From: Arabidopsis thaliana
Taxonomy: Eukaryota; Streptophyta; Magnoliopsida; Brassicales; Brassicaceae
Assembly: GCF_000001735.4 (NCBI RefSeq)
Contig: NC_003070.9
Coordinates: forward strand, 2,666,001-2,730,000
DNA: 64,000 nucleotides
Direction of reading: 5' to 3'
Below, one piece after another: positions 1 through 13,000 of this stretch; within the stretch, counting starts at the first letter, position 1; every line of letters begins with the position of its first letter. The notes under the pieces are model-generated. The model was given only the letters and a program-made list of their open reading frames with translations. It made no database searches and had not been told where the DNA came from. A program made the translations under genes and the position numbers.

Positions 1-2007
1 TTTGTGTACGAGAAATTGATTGATAAGTGTTATTGCGAGATGTCATTATTAACCCTAGGAAAATGTTAATGAAGGTGCCCCATGTTCTCCTAAGCTCACG
101 GGCTCGTGCTCGTTTGTCTATTTCCCCTTTTACGTCCAATTGCTTTTTCAAAATTCTTGAACACAATGGGGTGCAAATTAAAGTGGAGGGTAAGTAATAT
201 AGGTATTTGTCTCCATTATTAAACCTTACTTTTGATTTAAACCCTGATTTGTATGAATATCCGTTAACGTTATTCCATCGTTTGAATATATAAGTCTCTA
301 ATTTTTTTGTTTTTTAACATTACTTGGCCCATTTCTCTAAATGCTTTTTTAAAATTACTATATTTTTATGGTTTAAAATAGATTTTCGAGAGAGCGAGAC
401 ATGTAGTCTATCAACAATTTTCATAAACCATTTTCAGAGAGATTAAAAAGAAATCTTGATTGACGTCTAAATAATAAAAATTGAAATAGTATTAAACGAT
501 CAACAATTTTAATTAAGAGAAAAATATGATTGAGTTAGAATCCGAAACGGGTCAAGCTCCATCCATCTAGTCCATGGATCACTTAATCGACATAATAGAA
601 ATCAACACATGATAATCAATAATTATGATGATCTTGAAACCTGTAGGAAGTCTTTAGATCACTAATTGTTTACTTAATTAAATTGATTGATTTGCCTAGT
701 TACTGAGTCTGACACCACCCAGCTCTTTGATCGTCTTAGTTAAAGACTACTTCAACTCATGTTTCCTCTGTCAGTTCGATATATTACCACTAACATACAT
801 ATATATGTATATTTGCATGATTATTTTAGTGTTTCTACATTGAAAGGACTACAATTAGCCTCCATCAACATTCAGGTAACACAAAACACCGTTAAAATCA
901 CATACAACATTCAACTGCAATAAGACTTTTTTTTTACATATAAATAAATAATGCAGTCATTGGATTCCAATAGTGTGTCACATTATAAAAAGCACAGTAA
1001 ATTAAACTTTATAAATAGACAACTTCGCTTATCATGAGTGCTCCACTTACGTATCAAAAGCTCTTCACATGCACCGTGCACCATCACCTCTCTCGGCTTT
1101 CCGCAATTAATTAGTAATTACCATTAGTTATATCAATTGAATACTAATGTAGTTCCGTAGCTAATTAAGTAAATATTTATCTTATGTTATTATAAGGACG
1201 TTCCAGATTAAACGAACCACTAAAGGACAAATAACAAAAATGTCTAGTGATTACGACTTTAATGCGTATCGAGTAAATTGTGCGAATTTTCTATTTCCTA
1301 AAGTCGCCACTGATGTGATTATCAGCCGTACATTTAAAGTGGGAAAAGGTACACACAAGTCACAACATTTGTGCCCAACATAAAACGCATTTAAAATTCT
1401 TTCGTTTTTCTTTCTTTTGACTTTCGTTTACGTTTTCACACAAAATGTATCACTCTTATAATCTTATATTTTTTTAGTTTTTATCATTACGGATGCAAAT
1501 AGGTGGCTTTCTAACATTAGTTAAAAAAAAATATTAGCTAGGTGGAGTAGTATTTGACGATTTATCTGTTGTCATTTTGTCAACACTCAACAATATGCTT
1601 TTAGCTAATATTCACATTAGTTCCTCCAAATGAACATGGTTACCATCAGTCCACACCACACTTTCTAGCTAAAGATTTCTATTTTTTGTATTTTCACTAA
1701 GAAACGCCAACCTCTCAGTTCAACTCAGCTATCTTCTTCAGGATATAGAGAAATTTTCTGTGGTGAAACAATTAAAATTACCACCACTATCAAACTTCAC
1801 AAATCACTGCATGGTAGTTTGTCGTTCTTGCCAATTTTAGAATTTTTGTATTGGAAGGGAAAAATAACAAGTCAAGTTTTCATGCCAAAATACATTATAA
1901 GAATATGAATACAAAAGGTTACAAATTATGAAATTACAAACACACATTCAAAGCAAAATATAGATAATTTCCCCCAATGCTTTGCCAAATGCCCACCACT
2001 CTGCGCC
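1..2007. other. Intergenic DNA and CRT3 3' UTR
   Basis: No gene could be supported on either strand: the sequence is AT-rich, stops are frequent in all frames and no exon with splice-site continuity was seen. The right end, roughly from 1900, should hold the 3' untranslated region of the leftward CRT3 gene. No tRNA-like or repeat-array structure was recognised. Confidence 0.7.
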
Positions 2008-5000
2008 TCATAGCTCGTCCTACACGAAATTCAGAATCATAACAAACTTACATTTTTAGAACAGTTAAGATGATTCAGTACTAAACTGCATAAACCATTC
2101 TTTTTAAAGTGGTTGAGATAGAAGGAACACTTACATGGTAATCATCCATATAATCACGTGGATTCGGCTGCAAAACAAAACAAAACAAAACAAAACAAAC
2201 CATTTCCAACAATATTCACTCACTTGGTTTCCAGATAAAACAGAGTTGAGAAGGTTATAATTCATTTGGACTCAAATAAGTACTTACCCGTTTGTAACGC
2301 CTCCTCCTGTCTCCATACCGGTGGTCCCTTTCTTTCCGCCTGCGTTCACCTTCTTCCCGTGCTATCCGAGCTTCCTGTAAACGTTGATTTGTATGGCCAT
2401 GCTCGTTAACTAGGATATACAGAGAAGACTTGAAAAGAGAACAAGAACTTTTTTGTGAACTACAAACCTCATCTTCTCTAGCTTTTCTTTCTTTCTCTGC
2501 TTCCGCAAATAACTCCTTCTCAGACTGGTGCATATGGCCAAGTATATAGCATATCAAATTCACTAATAAGACATTTTCGTATATAATAGCATGCAGAAAA
2601 TCCATTTGCAATTACTACACACTTGCAAGATCAAAAAACTTCTTTGATTTTATCCAAAAAGAAGCAAAAAGATATACAAAGACTTGGAAATCTACCTCCC
2701 TGTGTTGGGCAAAATAGTCATCCACGATGCTTCTTGCATATGCCGGGTCATCGCAGATCAATATATTGTCAAAGATTGAGCCAGCCTTCACCTGCAGTGT
2801 TAAGATCATTTTTTTTTCATTCAGATGCACTAGATAAGTTTGATCCCTCGTCTAAAATGAAGACTTTTTATCAGATCTTTTCTGTTTCTTTTGGTTTTGT
2901 TTTCAACCCTAAAAATTTGGATGACCTATATGTACAAGCAGCATATATATGTTAAAAGAACTAATTGGCAGTGAATATTATATAAATATTCATCCATATC
3001 TGGTGATGATGTAGTGATTATAAAAGTTAATATTTGATGGAATTCAAGAAAGCTCTAGAACTTACCTGCCATACTTCAATGCCTGCATATTTGATAGACT
3101 TCAGAACGTAAAGATCTGGATCATCTTCAAATTCTGTGCAAAACCGAGAAGCTCAAGCTTAGTATTTATAACAAGAAGAAATCCAGCTCAAAATGAACAT
3201 ACACATTAAATAGGTAGAAACATGCCTGGATTATCTATCCATGGGTTCTTCCATTTTCCCTTGTAGTTCGGGTTCTTGATTCTCTGTAGGAAAATAATGT
3301 TTTGAGAAATGTCAAATGGAGAAGAAGAAAAAACAGTAATCTATATAACCATTGATGACTGTCATATAATAACCTTTGCTTTCCAAGGACCTTTGTACGC
3401 AGAATTTGGGATCTTTGGAGGTTCCCAGAGACCATTTTCTTCCTCGTCCCAGTCCTCGGGCTAAACAAGTAGAGAGAGAGATACAAGACACAAAGCTTCA
3501 GACTATAACACAGTAATGAGTTCCAAAAAAGAATGAGTGCCATAATGTCAGAATTTGCAGTGATATAGAATGAAGAAAGAATGATGGATCTCTGAGACTA
3601 AAAAATAACGACCAATCATTTAAAGAATCTAATATAACAGTACATACCTCTTTAGCTTTACGATCTGGAATTTCACGTGGAATAGAATCAAAACCCTGGT
3701 TACAAAAGGAAGAACGAGCCAGTTGCCTGAATTAAACTAAGAATTAAGAGAATGGGAACTGAATAGCTTCCTTTCAATACAAATTGTATTTTCTATATTG
3801 CTAAGTTTACTAAAAAGTTACCTCGGGTTTGACATCGTTGGGGTCATCGATGTACTCTCTATCATCCCAGTCCTCTGGCTGCAAAATACAGACTGTTAAG
3901 AATCTATCAAGGTGAAAGCTAAAAGAAATGTAGTGTTACTGGCTTACTGCATATCTTGCTCTTCTATGAAAATTTAGTATAACCTCAGATCAAAACCATA
4001 ATCCATTTTCCTCGTCATACATCATAAATTATAATAGCTAAAAGCTAAGTGTAACTATCTCAGAAAAAGGTTATCCAACCTTGCAAATGTTTGGTTCAGA
4101 AATTCACATTGCATTTAAGAAAGAGTCTATGAAACCTTATAAGCACCCAGACAGTTACCTTCTTTGCATTCTTGACCTTGATCTTCCTTGGAGGAAGGAT
4201 GTCCCAGTCTGTGTACATACTGCCAAATTCTCTCTCTTTATTATCCACCAGAACGCTGTAAGAAGCGTCAGGACGCAGAATAAATGTGTAGAAATGATTT
4301 AATTTGTCTGTTTCACATTGCAAATCCTTTTTGATTGGATAATTCTGTCCCTGATATGAAACTATAACATGAAGCTTCTTCGTCTGTGTTCCGCATATAT
4401 CTGGTCCAAACATTAGACTGCATAGAAAAACTAATGAGAATCCCCAAACACAACAACACCATGTGACGACTTTGTTGTAAAAAACATGGACATGTAATCA
4501 TTTATCAAAGTTCACTGGATTAACTAAATCAACGCAACTTGACTTAGATTGCAATATAACATTCTATCAACTGATGTTCATTGAAAAAGCATTAATGTAT
4601 GATTACCTGTATGGAGTATCACCACCAAACTGCTTCTGGTTAACATAGCCAGACAGGAGCTTAATGTAAGCACCACCACATTCAATGTCTTGTTCAATCT
4701 TGACTGAGTACTGGACAACAAGAGTCCGGTTTTTGTTGCTAAACTCAGGAATCTTTGCAGAAATCGCATAATGCTTGGCATCATTATAAGTCTGAATACC
4801 TAAACACATCAAGAAAATCAAAAAAGAAAGAAAAAGATACTAAGTTAAACCAAATAAAGATTCTATATTCCTCAAGTTAACTTTCGAGATCGAAAGCTAG
4901 TACACTTGACGATCCATAATTGTATCACAGAACAAAAGAGCTCAAGATCTACACACAAACCTGCTGCTGAAACAAACATATCTAAGAACTAAAATAGAAA

Positions 5001-5800
5001 TCCTAATTATAACCAATTAAAGATTTAATTTTCTTCAAGATAACTTCAAATATCGAAAGGCAGTAGACTTGCGAACTCCATGTCTTAGTCCACATAACAA
5101 AAGAGCTGAAGATCTACACACAAGTGGCAGCTAACAAGAACATATCAAAGAACTAAAACACTGCAACATAACAAAGATCACAGGGAGAATGGTGATATAG
5201 ATTCTCGTATTCTGAAAATCAAGTGAGACCCTTAACGCCAAAAAGACGGAGTTCTGCAGTGTGCTTAAAGGTGGGCGAAAGGAAGTACCTTTATTGTCAG
5301 GATCGCCGGGCCATTTACCGGCAGTGTGCTTAAAGGTTCCAGCTTTGCCTTCGTTTCTTTTCCAATCAGACAAGACCCACCTACTTTTCCATCCACCTGA
5401 ACACAATCTTACTAAGTTAATTCCATAAACCTATAAATAGAAAGCCAAAATCCAGAACCATAGAATCGTTATATTAACCAGAATAGGAAAAGCAAAGCCT
5501 ATAATAGAAGATTCTAGTGAAGGATGGATTCGGATTCACTATCCTAATCAAATCAAAATCTACCAAGGAAAGTTACTACTTACTAATCATAGCAATATAT
5601 TCAAAAAGGAAACAAAAATAACAAATCGTTGTTTTGTTTCCCAGAAAAGGAAAAAAAAGAGAGAAGAGTGTTTATATATATACTTCACCTTCGAAATGCT
5701 CCTCTAAGAAGATCTCGGAGAAAGCCAATGGGGCAAGAGTTAGTACAGAGACGAGGAAGAAGAAGCAGAAAAAACTGAGCTTATTTTGAGGTAATCCCAT
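2008..5800 (-). CDS. CRT3: Calreticulin-3, ER lectin chaperone (14 exons)
   Basis: Coding exons, in transcript order: 5800-5689, 5396-5289, 4799-4607, 4417-4159, 3878-3822, 3695-3648, 3460-3374, 3283-3226, 3133-3066, 2791-2696, 2524-2468, 2374-2288, 2167-2135, 2019-2008. They sum to 1275 nt, 424 residues, the length I recall for CRT3. The protein opens with a hydrophobic signal peptide (cleaved near LAFS). It has the globular lectin domain, then the P-domain with repeated [16 protein letters not shown] and GxWxxPxIxNPxY motifs, and a basic C-terminus ending in the ER-retrieval signal HDEL, split across the last intron (YH|DEL). CRT3 folds glycoproteins in the ER lumen; the family role known for this plant-specific member is quality control of receptor kinases such as EFR. 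The basic tail (RRRRYKR) contrasts with the acidic tail of CRT1/2. The intron after exon 8 uses a GC donor. It is divergent from HDA8. Confidence 0.97.
2171..2199. repeat. (CAAAA)n microsatellite in CRT3 intron 12
   Basis: Five tandem CAAAA units plus a partial one lie directly upstream, on the transcribed minus strand, of the exon 13 acceptor. In the transcript the array reads (TTTTG)n and forms the pyrimidine-rich tract ending in TTTTGCAG, so length variation here could affect splicing of the short 33-nt exon 13. Confidence 0.85.
4850..5165. repeat. Imperfect tandem duplication inside CRT3 intron 2
   Basis: Two diverged copies of about 153 bp, at roughly 4850-5002 and 5013-5165, lie in direct orientation. 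Shared landmarks in the same order include ACAAAAGAGCT(C/G)AAGATCT, CTACACACAA, and ACATATC(T/A)AAGAACTAAAA. The copies differ at many positions, so the duplication is old. It fills most of the 489-bp intron between exons 2 and 3. Confidence 0.8.
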
Positions 5801-6526
5801 TTTTCAGAATTTCTCACTTCATCATGGTTACTGAAAAATTGTGCTTGGGCCTTTATAGCAAAGCAGAATGTTGACTCAGTGTCGTTTGGTTTAGTTACAA
5901 TATTGCCCCTAAGGTTTGGATTTTTCTTTTTTTCTCTATGTTGTTTTTCTCAAGTCGTCGTCGCAGTGTGGAGTGGACTGAAGAATATTCAAAGTCGTTT
6001 ATCATCGTAAGAAATGGGGCAAAACTGGTCTCAAATAATAATTGCTATGTTTCTTGCTCTAATCTCTTATATTGCCATTATGATTTATAACAAATCTTGT
6101 TCTAACTAAATCTAGCCGAATGTTTTGTACATGATACTTGTAGCCAAATGTTTTTTATACGAATATGAATCATAAATAAATTCAATTATATTTTCTTTAT
6201 TTTATGAGAGCGAAGAATATATTTTTTTTGTAGTCAAAAAATAAAGGTTCTACAATAATTAAATGTGGGATAACGAAATCCAAAAAGCTCCAATCTAAAA
6301 CAGTACAACATGTCATTAACAGCATGTTCAGTCCAGGCCCAATAAGCACGAAATTTCTCTTCTCCGAAATTAACTTAATCCTTGAGTTTATTTGGAAAAG
6401 ACATTTATACCCCTTGTTATCTCAATGGTTAGAGAACACGTGTGTTGCGCGTGAGCATCCTCCATTATTACACCACCGTTGGCCTCCGACGACGGCTCAA
6501 GCCTATCTTCGTCGCCGGCTTCTCCG
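5801..6526. promoter_or_regulatory. CRT3/HDA8 divergent promoter and leaders
   Basis: The 726 bp between the two start codons must hold both promoters. A GGCCCA site-II type TCP motif lies at 6336-6341, about 190 bp before the HDA8 start, and a CACGTG G-box core at about 6436. No clear ER-stress element (CCAAT-N10-CACG or UPRE) was seen next to CRT3. TATA-like AT stretches are too common here to be assigned. Confidence 0.55.
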
Positions 6527-8469
6527 ATGGTTACCAATCGCGTAGACGTCTTCTGGCACGAAGGAATGCTCCGACACGACGCCGTAGAAGGCGTCTTCGA
6601 CACTGGATACGACCCTGGATTCCTCGACGTATTGGAGAAGCACCCGGAGAACGCCGATCGCGTCAGGAACATGCTTTCGATTCTCCGACGCGGTCCCATC
6701 GCTCCTCATGTCAATTGGTTTACCGGTCTTCCAGCAATCGTTTCGGAGCTTCTAATGTTTCACACTTCAGGTACATCGCTCTAAGGTTCGCAGAAAAGAA
6801 GGAACTTTTATAAAAACCTGTTTCTGAATTTGGTAGTTTTGACAAATCTTAACCTTAAAAAATTCGACTTTGATTTGTGATTATTGCTTTCTCATGTAAT
6901 CCATTGTGATCCTTGTACAGAGTACATTGAGAAGCTAGTGGAGGCAGATAAATCAGGAGAAAGGTGTGAAATTGCCGCAGGTACTTTCATGAGCCCAGGC
7001 TCGTGGGAAGCTGCTCTTCTTGCAGCTGGAACAACTCTTTCAGCAATGCAACATATTCTTGATTGCCATGGGAAAATTGCATATGCTCTGGTACGCCCAC
7101 CAGGTCACCACTCACAGCCTACTCAGGCTGATGGGTATTGCTTCCTCAACAACGCTGCTCTTGCTGTCAAGCTGGCATTGAATTCGGGTTCTTGTTCCCG
7201 AGTTGCGGTTATTGACATCGATGTACATTATGGAAATGGCACAGCTGAAGGGTTTTATACATCTGATAAGGTTCTTACGGTGTCACTCCATATGAACCAT
7301 GGATCATGGGGATCGTCCCACCCGCAGAAAGGGTCGATTGATGAACTTGGTGAAGACGTGGGATTGGGTTACAATCTGAATGTCCCTTTACCGAATGGCA
7401 CGGGTGACCGGGGATATGAATATGCCATGAATGAGCTGGTGGTTCCTGCAGTTAGAAGGTTTGGACCCGATATGGTTGTTCTCGTTGTTGGTCAAGACTC
7501 TAGCGCTGTAAGTTCTTTCTTTGCCCAAATACGTGTAGACTATCTGACTGAGCACTTACTCAGGGTTTTGTTCGCAATTATTGTTTTGGTTACAAGTAAA
7601 TCGCTTATGTATGCTGCTCCAATATGGCTCTGCTGTGATAAGTCTGCATAAGTAGTTAGAAGAGTGCAGCTGTTGCATTAGTCATGTCATCTCTCTAATA
7701 TTCAGTCAGCAAAAGATAAACGAATCAGTATAAATGGAAGATGACCAAAGGAGGAATGGGTTGTCTAGGGATTTGGGTATTGGTTTTGCATTGGAAGAGT
7801 CTAGGGTGCTCGAGAATTCACCATAAGATTATATCTTTGGATTCTTTGCTTCAGTTTGCATTCTTATTCAGAGAGGAATAAAGGAAGATATGGTTTTTAT
7901 GGTTCTTATTACGCTACCTAGTGGTCCCCTTGTCGAGCTTAGTGAATTTATATTCAGCACAGATGTTACTAACAGAGCTGTTCACTTTTTGGCCCATGGA
8001 AGTTAATGAATTTTCTGGTTCACAGGAAACTCTCTCTTAAAGTTCTCCGGCTTAAATCCATTAGTTTGGTTTCAAACATTTGCTAGGGATGCTGATTGTC
8101 TAGTTTGTGAGGGGATTTGAATGTCATGGACTGACGGATAACCACTATTTACTGTCGGATCTGCAGTTTGATCCAAACGGGAGACAAAGCCTGACAATGA
8201 ATGGATACAGAAGGATTGGGCAGATAATGAGGGGAGTTGCAGAGGAGCACAGCCATGGAAGGTTGCTTATGGTGCAAGAAGGCGGGTATCATGTAACATA
8301 TGCAGCTTACTGCCTCCACGCCATGCTCGAAGGGGTGCTGAAGATTCCAGAACCGCATCTATCTGATCCGATCGCTTATTATCCCGAAGAAGAAGCTAAT
8401 GCTGTTGCTGCTGTGGAGTCAATCAAAACATATCACACCGAATTTGTTCCATTTCTCAGAGGAACTTGA
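6527..8469 (+). CDS. HDA8: Histone deacetylase 8, class II RPD3/HDA1 type (3 exons)
   Basis: Exons 6527-6770, 6921-7507 and 8167-8469 give 1134 nt, 377 residues. The 659-bp intron 2 interrupts the catalytic domain between GQDSSA and FDPNGR. Zinc/charge-relay motifs are intact: PGHH (His144/His145), DIDVHYGNG (Asp182, His184) and the third zinc ligand in GQDSS (Asp274), followed by QEGGYH carrying the catalytic tyrosine. The protein removes acetyl groups from lysines; the family acts on histones or other proteins in nucleus or cytoplasm. No extended regulatory N-terminus is present, so this is a compact single-domain member. The first in-frame ATG is 6527; the frame is open further upstream but only with non-ATG codons. 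The length matches the recalled Arabidopsis protein. Confidence 0.97.
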
Positions 8470-10032
8470 AAATGGGACGTATGAATGAGTTTATGTTATT
8501 CCTCGTTGTCTTGTGACCTTTTGGAACACAGATCCAAATCAATCAGGTCAAACCGTATATATCAAAATACTTGTTGATCAAACTATCTTTTGTATGAAAA
8601 CTTATTCACACGATCCGACTTTGTTTTTTGAGTTTTTTTTTAACAACTAGTTAGGTTTAGACTAGAAGAACCCAAATTTTTTGTGACAGAATAATAATTT
8701 TGCAGAAAGAGATTTTATAAATATATTCCAGATACAATCAAATCAAGCTTGGAAATAAGATTGGCATTGTCGTGAGTATCACTGTAGAGAGAATAGCTCG
8801 CGGGTCCGTAAAAAATGCATGTCAACCTCGATCGTGGAAATATGTCAGGATAAGATCTGTATTCTCGTCTCTATGATTTGTTCGAAAGAAACTTGTTTAT
8901 ATGAATCATTTTGTAAGAAATGTTTGTTGCATTGATTCCAAATACTTTAGATGTGTTCAATTAGTTTATTCGCTTTATTTTTTATTTTATTTTTGGTAAA
9001 AGGTTAATAAAGACAAAATAGGAAATTGCATTGCAAATACAAATACAAATACAAAACAATGAAACATCTATATTATGAAATAAATTATTAAAAATTAAAC
9101 CAGTAATAAATGTCGTTTTGTTGATCCACACTCAATCTAAAATGTACATCTATGTTCACTTGCAGAATGAATGGGATTTTAATGAACTTTAAAAACTCAA
9201 TTTCAAGTAATTACACCAATCCAATGAACATGTTTAAGTTTGCAGAAAATGCCAAAATGAATTCATCTTTCGTTTTATACTGTTAATCACTTATTCACAA
9301 AATAGACCATCATTGTCACTTGCAATATGTTTTATTTGATTCTGAAGAGGATTATGTATCGTTTTCAATTGTCCCTGAATTCACAAACTGTATCGTTTTA
9401 CTAAATTTACTGTTGCTGCTAACAAAGTCCATGTATCGTTTTCAGATATGTGTTTGAAAAAACAAAATTTAATCGAACTGTTAATCTCATTTCTTATCTG
9501 CTAGACAAATACAATACACATTCTCATGATCTAGTACTATTCATTGTAAAATGACTGTAACAATAAGATTATATATTGAGCTACTAGCCTACTACTTATC
9601 CTATAAAAATGTAATTGAAATTAACTTATTTGGTGATAGGACTATATATCTTAACTAAAGATGAAAAAACAATAAAAATAACAAAGGGAAATCTTCACTT
9701 TATTATGGAGTAATAGAACTCTCTAATTATCTAAGGAAAAAAAAATGCAAGTACCGAAAAATAAAAAAGAGGAACATTGTAGTATAGTCCCCACTTGTCT
9801 CTCTTCGTCTCCAAATAAACCACATTAGTCTTTTCAGATTTTTTGTACACTTCCTTCATCCCCCACCCATCTCTCTCTCTCTCTCTCATCCTTCCTCTTT
9901 CTTCTTTGCTTGCCCTTTTCTTTTTATTTTATTCTTCCAAAATCAAATAGTTCCTTCTTTGATCTCATTGGGATAACTAAAAGTTTCAAGAAGAGAAACA
10001 TATCATTGAAGAGAGAACCCACACAAAAAAAA
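8470..10032. other. HDA8 3' region and YAB2 promoter
   Basis: AT-rich spacer between two same-strand genes, with no supported coding sequence. Small features only: an (AAATAC)3 run near 9036-9053, and three scattered copies of TGTATCGTTTT between about 9355 and 9445. The last ~150 bp are CT-rich and look like the YAB2 leader. Confidence 0.6.
9871..9887 (+). repeat. (CT)n tract in YAB2 leader
   Basis: A run of about eight CT dinucleotides lies within a pyrimidine-rich stretch 150 bp upstream of the YAB2 ATG. CT tracts of this kind are common in Arabidopsis 5' leaders and core promoters (Y patch); it probably marks the transcription start region. Confidence 0.75.
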
Positions 10033-13000
10033 ATGTCTGTAGATTTCTCATCTGAGCGTGTTTGCTATGTCCACTGCAGCTTCTGCACCACGATTTTAGC
10101 GGTAATCTCCCTCTCCTCTTTATATTGTAAATCTTTCTCAAAAGAAAGAGTGTTAATTTGGTACTTACTCTGAGCTAGATCCCCTTTTCTCTAACTTAAA
10201 TCAAACTGTTATATAAGATATATATTATTTACCTATCAAAGATGGTTGGTGATATATCTATATGTGTATTGCATGATGAATTTTGCATCTAGTTCATAGA
10301 TCAACATATATCTTTTCTGTGATTAATTATTGATGAAGATATATATACCGGAAAGTTTCTTAAATTTCAGAAACCCTAAATCTTATTCCTTTTTTTTCTT
10401 CTATAACGCGTGATGAGATACCTAAAAGAAGCAAAAGAAGTTCGGTAGTTGAAACATAAATTTTAGTGCTCAAACAAAGTAAACTCAAAGGAAACAGCTC
10501 CTGATCAGATTTAGGGCTCTATGAGTAGGTTTTAAGTCTACAAAGATAACTTCTTCTTTCCCTATTTTTACTATTTAAAGAATTTTTATTTTTATTTTCG
10601 TTTTAAGGACATTTTTTCTTCTTCTCTTTACAAGTAAATCCTTCATTTTTTACTCTTGTATATTCATATTTTCTTTGGTGTTAGTTCCCTAAGTTTCAAC
10701 AGCCATTAATATTTTCTGTAAAAGGAATTTGGTAGATAGCATCCATGTGATGCAGTCTCAAAATTAAACTTTCACTAGGGTCTTCCACCTTTATAGTCTG
10801 ACTTCATACTATCTAATCTTTTGATATGTATAACTGTAGTATGTGACACATGTATTATACTTATATCATATCAATCATAGATCTTTCATCTACAAGCGTG
10901 GTCCATGTAAAAATGTTTACATCACATCACCAGCTGATTATTTTAAAATCATTTTTTGGGTTCTCCAAAATTCTCTTTTTATGTTTCTCACAGTGTGCTG
11001 AAGCTATTTTATTACATGTATATGATTTTAAAATTTACTTAAAACTTCACTAATTATCTCCAGCTTTATCTAACGGTTTTATGTGACATTTAATAATATC
11101 CACAGTTCTTCCGTACATTTTTGATATGTGTGTATCAGTGATATACGTCTATCTATATGTGTGTGTATATAAATTATTGATCTATGATCCATATAATTAA
11201 GTAATCATGAGAAACTAACTAGCTAGGTTATGTAGCTTAATGGTTTAGCGTTTAGACAAATTAAAAAAAAAAAAGTTTATCATGAGAAACTCTTGTACAC
11301 TGATATTATTCATAAACGTTATACTACATATACATAAATAATGGAGATGTCGCACGAGTCTGATTAGGAACAAAAAGGGCCATATTTAATAAAAATGTTA
11401 GAGGTCTTCTTGCACAAAATAGGGTGTGTATTGTAGTGGAAAGTACAAAAGATTTGTTCTACCCAGTTCCAGCAACAATTTCTTGATCTATACAAAAGCT
11501 GCAAACTGTTAAATCATGGCCGATCTTGACCACTTAGGATTGGATCCTTTCTCTCTCTCTCTCTCTCTCGCTCACACACAAAAATATAAGACGATTATAA
11601 TAAAAAGATGGTACCATCACATATGAAGGACTTTATGGGCTGTTGTTAAGGTCACGTCGTTTTCTAACATGACTGTCTTCTCCTTACAAGCTTCATCAAC
11701 CATTCTTCATCTCTTTACTATCTTTTATCATGTTGCCTTGAGGTCTTGTGTGTCAGACATAGAATTCATCAGAACCCACCAAACAGAAAAATACATATTC
11801 TTTTATATATGTTAAATTTGATCATTTGTTTGTTCGAATATTAGTTGTGGTAATACTTCTATAAGGTTACTATTTTCTATTTCATGTGATAAAAATCTAT
11901 AGGACTATCTTTACATAGGAAATAGGAAATCTACAATTAACCAAAAACAAGGTGTGCTATAGCCTATAATGGAGTAGTACTTAACATTCTCTCTCAAGAG
12001 CTCTCGTTACATTAGAGACCAGCCACTCGAATTATAAAATAGTGATAAAACAAGACAATTAACGTGTCCCTTATAATGATCAAGACATGTATGAATGATT
12101 AGGTAAGTGTACCATACGCAAGTTTGTTCACACTTGTGACGGTGAGATGTGGCCATTGTACCAATTTGCTATCCCTCAACATTGGAGTTTCACTTCATCA
12201 AACCTCAGCTCCTCCCATTCACCAAGATCTTCAGGTATCATATTATATTCATTAGTCCTTCAACATTTTTATTATTCCCATTTAGAAATCTGGCTTATAT
12301 AGTTTTTGAAATCATGAAGCCTCATAGACAGCACACAACCTCTCTGGTGACAAGGAAAGATTGTGCATCGTCTTCTAGGAGCACCAACAATTTATCGGAA
12401 AACATTGATCGTGAGGCTCCTAGAATGCCTCCTATTCGCCGTATGTCTCTCTATTTACCTCTTGCATTCCGTACATAGTATTTAAAGTTTGTGTAATATA
12501 TGCAATCACCAAGCTAAGTGAGTCCATAATTTTCTTTTATTTTCATGTGGCAGCACCGGAGAAAAGACAACGTGTTCCTTCGGCCTACAACAGATTCATC
12601 AAGTAAGTGTTAATCCTTTGATGAAATATACTAATTAACTCTTTCGCTACAACTTTAATAAACTAAATTGTTAATTAGGGAGGAAATCCAAAGGATTAAG
12701 GCTTGCAATCCAGAGATTAGCCACCGTGAGGCATTTAGCACTGCTGCTAAAAATGTAAGCTTCCTTCTTTACCATTCTTTTTCACAAGGTAGATTGTTGC
12801 TAAGATAGCTCAAAAAAAAAAAAAATCCTTATCGTAGCTTCATCGACGATGTCAGAATTATATAGAATTAGGAAGAAGATGCAAAAAAAAATGAAAAAAA
12901 AAAATAACTAAAGTTATAAAGTCTTTTAATACTGTATTTTTAGATTCAATAACTCTGTAAAATGTATTTCTTAACTATTTAAAAAATAAAATAAATTATT

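Noticed and set aside
6479..6526. In-frame 16-codon N-terminal extension of HDA8
   Set aside because: It begins at TTG, not ATG. The first ATG at 6527 gives the expected 377-residue protein.
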